Positions 43,101-53,668 of a DNA stretch of 64,000 bases are shown one piece after another. This DNA comes from Gonium pectorale (taxonomy: Eukaryota > Chlorophyta > Chlorophyceae > Chlamydomonadales > Volvocaceae): assembly GCA_001584585.1 (NCBI GenBank), contig LSYV01000002.1, positions 711,919 to 775,918 of the forward strand. Reading direction: 5' to 3'. The notes beneath the pieces were generated by a model, which saw only the letters and a program-made list of their open reading frames with translations, was not told where the DNA came from and made no database searches. A program made the position numbers and the translations under genes. How positions within the stretch are numbered: position 1 is the first letter of the stretch; each line of letters opens with the position of its first letter.

Positions 43101-46100
43101 CCTAACGCGGGGTCTGGACCAAGAAGCTGTCGCATCGTACTTGCGGGCAGTCTGGCACGGCACCCATTCGCCGAACCTGGCCTCCGACATAACGGCACCG
43201 GCGATGATCAACTGGTGAGAATCTTGCGGAGGGCTAATGCAGGGCTGCAATTTGATTATGGAGCCGGTTCAGGAAGCAGAGGACGGAAGGGAGGAGGGCC
43301 AAGCAAGGGGCGGGCAAGGAAAAGGGAAGGATGGATCAGTTCGGGTGGCGCAAGAGATGCCCAGTGCATGACCTGCAGCGCTCCACTCTGGCCTTGATGG
43401 CAACGATACGTTCGCACCCATATCTACCCCCTCGAACAGTAACTCTCCTCCGGGGAAAGCACTCGGGGCGACAATCAGGAATTCAGGATTTGGGATCTGC
43501 CCCTCCCACAGGTTCAAATGGGGCCTGGGGCACGCAGCGCTGTCGCTGCTGCCGCCTCAGCCAGCGTCAACGAACTCTGTGAGCGACCTCCTGACGAACG
43601 TGTTCGGTCGGGTGAACGGGGCGCACACCGCCGCCAGCGTGCGGACCGCCTACGAGGCGTCAATAGACGCCCCGGAATGGCAGGCGCCGGCAGGAATAGG
43701 TGGGATGGCGCCTCAGGAATCCCATGGATTGCCCAGCGGGAAGTCGTACAGGCGCCTGCACCGCACACTCTCAGAGCCGTAGTGGCGCGTTGTGCGTCTG
43801 GCAGATCAGCCGCACTCTGTCACCCCTTTCTCCGAGTACGGCACCTGTGTGTCATAGTCGTAGCGGGGCCTCGCTGTACGAAGGAAGTCAATGGCGGGGA
43901 ATGGAAGGCTCCGCACGCATGCCGGATTTCAAGCACGCCGGGCACGCAGGCTTTTGTCACGTCGTGACCTTTCTCTTCCTCCCAGGCGGTTCGGGGGGTC
44001 TGCCGGCTGGCGCGCGGGTGGCGCTGTTCTCCAGCATCGGCGGCATTGTCTTCGGTTTCCTGCTTCTGGGGCTGCTGCTGCGGCAGCGCAGCCGCCATCG
44101 TGACCTGCTCGGCCGCGTCCGGGCGCCCCGCGCGGGGCCGGACACCACCCTGCTCATCAGCGGTATGCGCGGGGGGGCACGGGTCGCCCGGATTGCATCG
44201 GGCCACCTGTCGCAGGGCCATCAGTGCCATAGCAAAAGAGAATGACAGCCATAACGGTGCCTTCTGTTGTCTTGCGGGAGCTGAGTCCCGAAGGCGGTGC
44301 CGCACCGTGCGCTAAGAACAGCATGATGCTTTCCTCCAGACGGGTTCCGCGCCGACTTTGTCTGAACTGCCGCCCCGCCTTCGTTGGTGCCTGTAGCTGA
44401 CACCCTGGTGTGTGGCTCCTGCCCGCCCACAGACGTTCAGAGCAGCACCCGCCTGTGGGAGCAGCTGCCCGTTCCCGTCATGGACACAGCGCTCAAGATA
44501 CACCATGACACGTTCAGGCTCCTGCTGCAAAAGTTTAACGGCTACGAGAGCGCAACAGGTTGGCCACGCAGGGCAACCCTCCTGCGTGCACCTCGGCAGA
44601 GTACTGAATCGCAGGCATCGGGCGAAGAGGCAGTGCTTCATGTGCCCATGTGCACATGTCAAGAGGCTTGCGCAAACATGGTCAGGATGACGTACGATTC
44701 CTGCTCTTGCACACATGCTGCATGTGACATGCATACACATAGTTGCCCGAGTGGAACGCTGACGATGCGCGTTCACTGTCTTTCGGGGTGGCTACAGAGG
44801 GAGACTCGTTCATCCTGGCCTTTGCGGACCCAGCCAGCGCCGTCGCCTTCGCGTCCGCTTGTCAGGTGAGATCTCCGCAAAGCCACATCCGGCACAGGGC
44901 TCAGGACGGCACCGAGTTTTGGCTACGAGGGATACGCGCAGCGCGACGGCCTACGTCGCGAGCTAGCTGTGCGGGGCGGAGGCGAGGTGTCACGGGGCCG
45001 CATGCCCACAGCCCTGTGCAGTACTGCACTCAACACGGTCATGCAGCCAGGCCATTTGATCAGGCCCGCCCTCGCTCAGGCCCGCCCTCCCCCGCTAGTG
45101 ACGAGCGGCCTCCGCCTCCTCCTGCATTCGTTCCCGCCGGCCGCAGGTGGCGCTAATGCTGCAGCCGTGGCCCTCGGAGCTGCTGACCCACCCCGACGGG
45201 GTGGCCGTCCTGGTGGACCCGCAAACGGGCGAGCTGGCACAGCTGGCGGGTGTTCCGGGCTGCGAGGGCCTCCGCGCCGGCCGCCCCTCGCCCCCGCCCG
45301 GCTCGCTGGCGTCGCGTCTCACCTGGCCANNNNNNNNNNNNNNNNNNNNNNNNNNNNNNNNNNCGGGTGTTTCCGGGCCTGCGAGGGTCCTCCCGTCCGC
45401 CGGACCCGCCCCCTCCGCCCCCGCCCGGCTCGCTGGTCGTCGCGTCTCACCTGGCCCAGCNCGGGTACATCTCGGCGCGCGTTCGCGTCGCGGCCCTGAA
45501 CGCCGTGGGCCGCCGCAGCAGCGCCGCCGCCGCGCTGCGACCTGGCCACTCCCTGAGCGGCCTGCCGCCCCACCTGAGAAACAGCGCCGCGGGAGCGTAC
45601 GCGATCGGGTTTGCGCGAGAGACGTCGTACGACATGTCGGTCCACAGCGCCGGCGTGAGGCACAGCTACGACAGCGCCTCGCAGGCGGCGCCTGGCCCCA
45701 CGGCCCCCGTCAGCGTCAAGTCGCTTGCGATGCGGCCGTTGGCTGCGGTAGCCGCGTCCGTGGGCCCCACGCCGACAGCCATCGTGGCGGGATCTGAGTG
45801 CGCGGGCTCGGGTCTCCCGGACGGCAATGTAGGCGGAGCCGGCGCTGGCTCCGACCCGGTGGCCGCTGGCGGCGCTGTCGCCGCCGTCCCGCCCGTCCAG
45901 GAATCGGCGACGCCTCTGCTTGCCGTGTCTCCCAAGGCACAGGTCCTGATACAGAGCGCGGCGCTGATTGGCGGCCACGGGCTGAACTCGGCGAGCACTG
46001 ATAGCTGGGAGCTGAGCCGCTTGGATCCAAGCAGCCTGGGCGGCGGCGTTGGCGGCGGCAAGGCGGCAGCTGGCAGCGGCAGCAAGCTCTTTGTGGTCCG

Positions 46101-49100
46101 GGAGAGCAGCTCTAAGTTACCTCATCAATCCGGAGCGCTGTCGGCGGCGCCCCGCACGATGGCTGGCACGAGCGCGAGCTCAAAGCTGCCGCCGCTGAGT
46201 TGCGCCCCGACGTGGTGGGGCGCGGCGCTGCGGGACGTGTTCCCGACGCTGACGCCCAACGACAACCCGCCAGCGGTGCTGGGCAGCCAGCTGCTCAAGG
46301 TGTGGACACGGGTCCGGCGCTCCCTCCGGGCACAGTTAGGGGCAGCTGGGCCTGCACAACGTGTACTGCCAGGCTGTCTGTGATCGTGGCCGGGTGTCAA
46401 AGTAACAGCGGGACCTTACGGACGGGCGGGGGCAGCGCCCGAGCGGTGTGGCTCGTGCGATCGACGCGTTGTGCGTTCTACGTGCGCATGTGTGTTTGTG
46501 TGTGGGCCAAACATTGTACCGTATGAGCGTACTGCCGCGCCCCCTGCCCGCAGAGCTCCGTGGTCGTGCTGCACAGCGGCCGCCTGGGCGTCGTGGCCTA
46601 CCGCGGCCTGCGTGTGCGCATGGGGCTCCACACCGGGCTGGGCGACCCGCAGCACATTGCCTTCAACAAGGTCGGCAGCACCTTCAAATACTACGGTGCG
46701 TTTGAGCCCTCCCCTGCAGGCTGTATGGAAAAGTAGTGGTATGGCAAAGTCCATGAGGGCCGACAGCACCAGTTCGGAGACTTTGGCGCGGTGCATGAAG
46801 GTGCAGCGGATGCACCTTCACACGGGGCTCGCACACACACGGGGCTCGCACACACACGGGGCCTTTCGCGCTTACGCTCGTCGTATGCGTTTTCCTTTTC
46901 AACACACGGGGCCCGCACACACACGGGGCCCGCACACAGGTAGGGCCCGACCACTCGATCCTTTCGGTGGTGGACGGGCAACTTCGGTGCGCGGATCTCA
47001 TAGGGATTGAGATGGGGGCGGTGGACCCAGGGGAATGATGGGCTTTGACGGTGCAACTGGGAGGGGAGGGGAGGGAGATGCTGGACCGCTGGGGGCTCGA
47101 AAGCGCGGGATTGCGCGGCGGGGAAAGGGTAGGAGGCAGGAGGTCAGGAGGTGAGGCGGTCAATCGGACCGGCCACAGGCGAGGGTGGAACAGGGGTCCA
47201 TCTGGCGTTGGTGCGTGTCGGGTTAGGTGCCGCTTATGTGCGTACTACAGCCCTGCCAGGCGCGCATGCGACGCGTCTGGGTTGGGTTCTGCGTTTTGCC
47301 TGCCGCGTGTGAGAGTGCCGGTGGCGAGCTGACTAGCTTGGCGCCTCTCAGGACCTGCCTTGCCGCTAGTATCTCGGGCGAACGGGCCACCTGGACCCAT
47401 ATTTCTGTGTGGACTGCTATGAAACGCGTGACCAGCACCACACTTAGGGGCTGGTCCCGTGCGGCAAGGACTGAGGTGTGCAGCAGCTGCTCGGACGAAC
47501 AGAGGAGCAGCACTGCCGCGGTTGTTGCAGGGCAGCTGCAGTTGCTTAGGGCGCAGGCTGTCCCCCACAGCCCTCGCCTCGCGGCGTTGAGGTGCTCTTG
47601 CGTTGGGGCGGGTAGCGCCCCTGGCCAGCGTCGGCCCGGAGATGTAACACCATACACGGGGCCCGCACACACACGGGGCCCGCATGCATGTGATTCATGT
47701 GACTGTGTCCTGCTGTATGACACGTACCCCACAACCCCACACCCCGATGCCCGAGCTTGGATGGGCCGCGCCGTTCGCCTCGCAGGCCCATTCGCAGAGA
47801 CAACCAAGTCGGCCATCTCGGCCGCCCCCGGCGGCATGGTGGTCCTCACGGAGCCGGCCTTTACGCGCCTCCGCAACAGCATCGCGCGGCGCCGCACCGA
47901 GTCCCTCAAGTGGCAGCGAGAGTACGGCAGCGTCGTGGTGTACGGCGGGCACCACGTCATGCCGACGCCCGAGCACACCGCGCCGCCGCCGGCCCAGGCC
48001 CAAGGCGAGCGCCCGGCGGCGGCTCGCGCCGTGCGGGTTGAGATGTCGCCCGCGACTGCGGACCCGGCCGACGACGGCGCGGACTCTGCCGTGGTGCTGG
48101 CGGCTCCAGCGCCAGCGGAGGGTCAAGCGCTGTTCGTGGCCGTGCACAAATCGCTCGTGTGCCGGCTGGCGCTGTCGCCGCCGCTGGTCAGCCAGCGGGT
48201 GGCGCAGCTGGGCAGCCTGGCGGCGCCGGTTGGGTGCATCACCGTGGCCTTCATGGTGAGCAATGCAGTCACGCTGCACCCTGTAAGGGTGGGCGCGACG
48301 GAGCACAGGTATGCAAGGTTCACTTTGTGAACGTTGATACCCTGACCGTTGAAACCCTTCCGGCGAGCATCCTCTCGGCGCAGCCCCGGCCCATCTGCCC
48401 AGTGCCGTCGGACCCGCTGCTCTGGCTTGCAATGTCGTGCGTTACTCAGTGCGCTCAGGCAAGCCCACTACGTGCGAAGCATGTGGGTACCGGCGTGTCG
48501 TCCTCCACCCAATCCGCCCCGACCGGCCCCCGCGCAGTTCGTGGTGGGTGCCTCCACTCTGCTCGCCGACCTGCCCGGCCCCGCGTCCCGGGCGCTGGAG
48601 CAGTACCAGCGCCTGGCGTGCGGCCTGCTGGCGGCCGCTGGGGGCTACCTGGTGGAGGGCGGGGACGGGCTACTGCTGGCGGCGTTCGGTTCTCCGCTGG
48701 CGGGGGTGGAGTGGGCGCTGGACTGTCTGGCGGGCCTCAAGAAGCTGGTGCGTTGAGAGCGCGGGGGTCTGCGGTGGAGGCCGGCGCGGACCATCCTCGG
48801 GTGTAGATATGGCGTTGAGGGCAGCTTTGAAGGACCAGGTCGACGGGAAGCTGCTGGACACGCTGCAGGTGCTGCGCGGCTCCCGCTGGCCCGGGCTGAT
48901 GCTACAGTCCGTGTGGCTGGTCCCCCTTGTCCCTCATACGCCAGCGCATGGAGCGCGATGCGGTGCCGGAACCCATGCCCCGCTCCCGCCCTCGCTCCCG
49001 GCCCCGGACCGTCCGTTCAGGAGTGGGAGGAGGACCTTTTGGGCCACTGGCTGTGTGAGGAGGTGCTAACGGTGGGGCTCACCAGCGGCCGCCTGGACGT

Positions 49101-49823
49101 GGACCAGCAAGAGCTCGGCGCCGGGAGCGGCGACGCGGACATGGAGGACAAGGGCCCGCGTGGCCTGTCGCCGTCGCCCAGCCGCCGCGGCATGGCACGG
49201 GAGTTTGACCGCCTGCCGAGCATGGCGCGCCTGGGCGCCATGGCGCAGACGAAGCGGGTTCTGGAGCGAGGCCTGCGGATCAAGGTGCGTGCGGGTGTGG
49301 GGACGGACTGAAGCGATGGGGAGGCAAGAGCTCGCAGCGCCGTGCGTGCTGCCGCTGCCAATGATGATTGCGACTATGATGCCGCCACAATGACGGGGTT
49401 CCCCATTGGTTGCGAACAAGTGTGATAAGGGGTAGGGCATGCCGCAGCGCTGCAATGCACTGTGTTTTCAACGTGTGTGGAACACTGGGCATGCAAGTGT
49501 GCCGCTTACCCGACCCGCAGGTCGGTCTGGACACGGGGCGCGCCTCGCACTCCCTGACTGACGCCTCGGGTCGGCTGAGCTACCGGGGAAAAGTCATGAA
49601 CCGCGCCTCGCGCGTGGCCGGCAAGGCCGCATCGGGGCAGGTCGTCTGCACGGACGTCGTGTGGCAGGGCTGCATGGAGGCGTCGCAGGAGGCGGAGGTG
49701 GTGGGCACGGCCGGGCACGGCGGTGAGCCTGGCAGCGCGGGCTTGGTGGGTGTTAGCCTGGGCAAAGTATTGCTGCGCGGTATCACTGCGCCCGTAGAGC
49801 TGATCCAATGCATGCGAAGCTGA
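40143..49823 (+). CDS. receptor-type class III adenylate/guanylate cyclase with solute-binding-protein-like ectodomain
   Basis: Makes a cyclic nucleotide at the membrane; ATP versus GTP use cannot be read here. Exons: 40143-40297, 40411-40492 (uncertain), 40883-40911, 41118-41331, 41697-42678, 42833-43214, 43512-43699, 43986-44162, 44433-44558, 44798-44865, 45147-46299, 46554-46695, 47786-48255, 48538-48747, 49021-49284, 49521-49823. A signal peptide leads to an ectodomain like bacterial family 1 solute-binding proteins (TLTWAQYPSWVNGAFTEW, FYRPDALAALRANALT, SPWFESGRCLVTLEFDSAFI). One membrane helix follows (VALFSSIGGIVFGFLLLGLL). C1 has both metal Asp sites (LLISDVQSSTRLWE, EGDSFILAF) and RVRMGLHTG, but lacks the catalytic Arg (NKVGSTFKYYG). 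C2 (VVGASTLLADLPGPAS, VEGGDGLLLAAFGSP) lacks the first Asp but keeps Asn-Arg (GKVMNRASRVAG). The first junctions (exons 1-3) are the weakest. Exon 11 contains an assembly gap. Confidence 0.87.
45330..45363. other. assembly gap (34 N) flanked by a duplicated contig end
   Basis: About 80 bp before the gap (from 45247, CGGGTGTTCCGGGCTGCGAG) recurs after it (from 45364, CGGGTGTTTCCGGGCCTGCG) with scattered single-base insertions; both copies end CGTCTCACCTGGCC. An isolated N is at 45461. This fits two overlapping contig ends left unmerged rather than a real duplication. Confidence 0.85.
46819..46938. repeat. minisatellite in cyclase intron 12
   Basis: Repeats of a roughly 15-bp unit, CACACACGGGGCTCG or CACACACGGGGCCCG: three partial or complete units, an unrelated insert of about 45 bp, then two more units. 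It lies in the 1.1-kb intron between exons 12 and 13. Confidence 0.85.
47654..47684. repeat. second block of the same minisatellite in cyclase intron 12
   Basis: ACACGGGGCCCGCAC is followed directly by a second unit, matching the block about 0.7 kb upstream in the same intron. Confidence 0.8.
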
Positions 49824-51760
49824 AAAACCAGGTCTTGATTTTCCCTTTATGCTGTTTATTGGAGGAATTGCGCCGCTCTTTTTCATCAGTTCGGGCATGC
49901 AACCGCCGCAGAGCTTTGTTTTGCATGCGGGAGTGCAAGGGCGTTTTCCCATTTCGCCGCCGCTCAGCGTGCAGGGGCGTGAGCGTAGAGTCGGGGGATG
50001 GGGCGACATGCTGTCCAGCAAGCAGATACTTGCGTCTGGCTCTTCATTGCTTCATGGTGATGCGGTTTTGTGGACGCTCGCTGCGTTTGCGGCGTCTGAT
50101 GGGTTCACAGGCATATGCTGCGATCACCATGTGTGCATTGGTAAGTACGGCGGAATGCCGGTCTCATGCTGTGATGTGAAAACGGGTCTCAAGTCATGGT
50201 GACTGGGAGGGTTTTGTGGCTGTGATGCTTGTCGGATGGTACGCGCTGCGTTGGAGACCTGCATGGCGAGGACTCAGCTGGAGTGTTGGTGGCGCAAATA
50301 GACAGATGCATTCCCGACCAGCACGCCTCTGGAGGCCGCACGGCGCTGGCAGATGCTTTTGCAGGATATCGTTGCGTATGTGGACAGTGAAAGATGCGTG
50401 CATTAAAGGATGGCACGGAAGAACTGCAATCGGCTTCGCAATACCTGCTTGTGAGCAGTAGCATTCACCTCGTCCACGATGGAATTCTGTAGTTACTCAA
50501 CATTGCATATGCCAGGACGTACATGTTGCACAGTTATTGTTAATTGCCGTACTGACAGGCTGCGTGCCTCGCTTCATGAAACGGTTTGGGGTGGCGCCAG
50601 CGCATCCATGGCAAAATGTCTTCGGCATTCATTGAGCATTTATGTGTGACGTTCAATGCTCGGTCGCGCACAAGCTGTCGGATGTAACCTTAAATTGGTC
50701 TCGTCTCGTGTGTCCCCCAACGTAGCAAGCAATTACAGCAGAAGTAGTGTAACTCTTGCCCCTGATCACAAAGGTTCAACCCTGCCAGTGCCCCCTGTGC
50801 CCTCAACCAGCGCTTTGGGCTGTGCCCAAGGCGCATGCTCAGTCTTGCACGTGGCAGCGAAGCCTATGCCTGCAGTTGCCGTTACAGCCCTCCTCCCAAA
50901 GCGGCACCCCCCTGTTCCATGGGGTACATCGCTATGACGACGCCGTATCCTGATCGCACCGCGGAACCCATAATTGATGCGCTTCTGCCCCTGAGCTTGC
51001 CAAATACCAGCACATGGTTCTAGGTATGAAAGTGTTATACATCAAAGGGCGACAGAGCCCCGTACGTCCTCACGCGGCTACACCGGCAGACACCCGCCCA
51101 AACAGCCACCACGACACTCCCCGGCGACGGAACCGACTGCGGTGCATCCGTGGCGCCGAAAGCACAAAGCCGTGTTGCCGCACCAAGCCCTCCTAGATCA
51201 AGCGTGACGCAAGCAATGTTACCGTGTCTCAGCGGCAAGGCCATCGTCATGCATTACGGAGCAAGAGTTGACCTTTTGCCAGCGCGCACAGCGGCGCGGT
51301 GCTGGAGGGCCCCCACACGCTCAGGGGCTCGTCCCGCTGCCGTCCAGGGTCGTTGTCGGCCACATCGCACGTTCGAGAGCAACCGCGAACCCTCCTGCAC
51401 TAAATGCAGGCCCCCGTGACTTACCCCTGCCTCGAGCGCTTGCCACGTACCAACCGAAGCACTGAAAGGCCCTGTCAAGTTCCGACCTGGCTCCCGCCCG
51501 CTCATGGCTCACGGCCCGTGCGCAGCCTCAGTCACGCGAAGCCGCAAAGTGCCAATGCCGCCCCACCCGTGTCGCATTGCAGCAGCAACCACAGACGCAC
51601 CGATGTCGCTGCAGCGGCTGGCTCAGCCGCGGCCGCCATCTCTACGGCAAGCCCACAAGCCTGGCCGCCTGCGTGCGCATTTGCATGATCAAGAGTGGCA
51701 CCACCACAACAGCGGCCCTTCAATTGTACACCAGTGCGGACACAGCCCTGCGCCACAACG
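49824..51760. other. convergent intergenic region, cyclase / RSL1D1-like
   Basis: 1.9 kb between two stop codons on opposite strands, with relatively low GC for about 1 kb. A TGTAA at 50683-50687 is the candidate cyclase signal. Short ORFs overlap on both strands and none resembles a protein. Confidence 0.5.
50683..50687 (+). terminator. candidate TGTAA polyadenylation signal of the cyclase gene
   Basis: TGTAA about 860 nt after the stop at 49823. Motif only. Confidence 0.3.
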
Positions 51761-52811
51761 TTACGAGGCGATCTTCTGCGGCTGGTCCGGCAGCGTCTGG
51801 AACAGCGGCAGCGCCACTGAGTCCGCCGTTTTGAGGAAGACACCCTGGATGTTGACCCACTTCTTCGGAATGTGCTCCGCAGCCGCCACTAGCGCGGCGT
51901 GGACGTTCTCCTGCACCTGCTGCTCGCTGAAGGAGCTGAGCCCGACCTTGATGTTGATAGACGTACCGCTGCCCTTAAACAGGTACGTGCAGGCGAGGGC
52001 CTTCTTAATCTCGGCCCCCCAGTTGCCTTTCCGCAGGTCGATGGGAATGGGCTGCTTCTTCTTCTTGAAGAAGGACTTGCCTATGAGCTTGGGGAGCGAG
52101 GGCAGGATGCGGTCGTCCGCGAGGAACAGGTCGTACGATTTGCAGAGCTTGCGCTTGGCTTCATGGGACTCATACTTGGTACGGAGCTTTGTCGTACCAA
52201 TGACCTTCGCCACGCCGCCGTTCTTCTCCAGCTTGGCGAGCTTCTTCTTGGCCTCCTTGCCGCCCGCCCCCTCCGCCGTGTCTTTTACGAACAGGCAAAT
52301 CTCCTGGCCGTCGGCAGTGTAGAGCGGGTGCGGCAGCGGCAGCGGGACGGGCTTGTCTTTCCGCGGCTGCAGCGGCATCTTTTTGAGCGCGAGTTGGAGG
52401 AAGATGACCTCCTCGTCATCAAACAACGAGTTAGCCTTCTCCTTCTGGTCGCCCACGTACTTCAAGAGCGACTGAACGGCTTTCTTGACCTGTGAGGAAG
52501 CCGAGGAGCACAGGCGCGGCAAGGGTATTAGTGGGCACTTGGAGCAGCGATGGTGTGCATCTCACGTGCGCACTAGCTCGCCGACAGGCAGCACTGCTCG
52601 AGAGACACGATGGGGTGGGGCCCGTCGCACATGAGGCATGGCAGCACGGCAAACTTCACGCTCCTGAACAAGCCCTGGCAGACCGCATAATCATCTGAAA
52701 GGAGAGGAGTCCCTGCCATCGCACCTGCGTAGGCTTCCACCCCGAGAGCCTAACATCGGCTGCTTGCGACGTGCTTCCTGGCGGCGCCGAGCGATCTAAA
52801 GCTTGTGACAT
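51761..52811 (-). CDS. RSL1D1: ribosomal L1 domain-containing protein, RSL1D1/UTP30/CIC1 type
   Basis: Nucleolar L1-fold protein expected in pre-ribosome assembly. Two exons: 52725-52811 and 51761-52489 (816 nt, 271 aa). Exon 1 encodes MSQALDRSAPPGSTSQ and ends LSGWKPTQ, joining in phase to VKKAVQSLLKYVGDQKEK. The L1 fold then shows VIFLQLALKKMPLQPR, PHPLYTADGQEICLFVKDTA, LCKSYDLFLADDRILPSLPK, GKSFFKKKKQPIPIDLRKGN, IKKALACTYLFKGSGTSINI, and ends KKWVNIQGVFLKTADSVALP. This is the pattern of eukaryotic L1-domain biogenesis factors rather than ribosomal L10a. No long Lys-rich C-terminal tail is present, which makes it closer in size to yeast UTP30 than to human RSL1D1. The intron is 235 bp. A start within the intron was considered, but only the 52811 ATG gives the usual lead into VKKAV. 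Confidence 0.9.
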
Positions 52812-53668
52812 CGAAGCAATTGTTTGCTAGGCTTCAGTGGGAGTGTGAATGTGCAGAGAGCACGAAGGCGGCTATTCCGGTGTCGTTTGCGGCGGCGGTA
52901 TCAATAATAAAGACGTGGTAGGCAGCTTGAAAGCTCTGAAGACTGGCAGCAAGCTTGAAAATGGGAAGCGGGTAACGTGAGGAGCGAGCCCTAACCAACT
53001 TAACAACGGTACGGCGAGCTTGCTTCTGCTCTCTTCCTGCCAGAGACATAATTAAAAGAATGGCAGCATAGATCAAACAATTTGGAATCGCCGGGCTGTG
53101 GCAACAGCGGTTTCCCTCACAACCAGGTCCTGCACCAACAAAAGCGTTGAATTCCATGGCATTACTGCATTACTGGGCCATATAAATCATTGCCGGGCGG
53201 AGTCAGGACTTGTTGACCCCTGGGTCGTATGTCTGTTTTCATTCCCATCCAGATTAACGTTTCTTCGCTACCGGTGGGACATTCAAGCAACATAAGTTTT
53301 TCATGCCGCTGGAAATAGCTCATCCCCACTCTGCGTAAAACTGGCAGCCGAACAGGCAGCACCCAACGTGCAGCTTCGACAGCTTCATAAGTCTTCAACA
53401 CAGCATCGCAGGCAGGGCAGCGTGACTGTGTCCGCATTCACAGCGGCCAACAAGACGGCCCCTGCGACATGCCCGCGCGGCACCATATCGCCAAGCAGCC
53501 CCAAGCTCTATAACTTTGCCGCTGGCCCGAACCGGGAGGGCCGGGAGGGCCCGTATCCTCGTCTCCGTCGCCCGCCATGCCTTGTACCAGGCGCCCTATT
53601 GCAAACGGCGCACCTTTGGCCCATAGAGGCAGCCTACCCTGTCTCTGTTTTTCGCAAGCTCGAAGCGC
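52812..53668. other. intergenic: RSL1D1-like upstream region and RPI 3' flank
   Basis: 857 bp between two minus-strand genes, holding the RSL1D1-like promoter and the RPI 3' UTR. Moderately AT-rich near 52850-53300. ORFs on both strands look spurious. Confidence 0.5.

Noticed and set aside
49849..50202. ORF starting MLFIGGIAPLFFISSG downstream of the cyclase gene
   Set aside because: Short, with no splice or codon support, in the cyclase 3' UTR; hydrophobicity comes from a T-rich stretch.
53368..53560. KLYNFAAGPN on the plus strand, resembling the start of phosphoserine aminotransferase
   Set aside because: The match ends after ten residues, nothing downstream continues the family, and the region overlaps the RPI 3' flank on the opposite strand.
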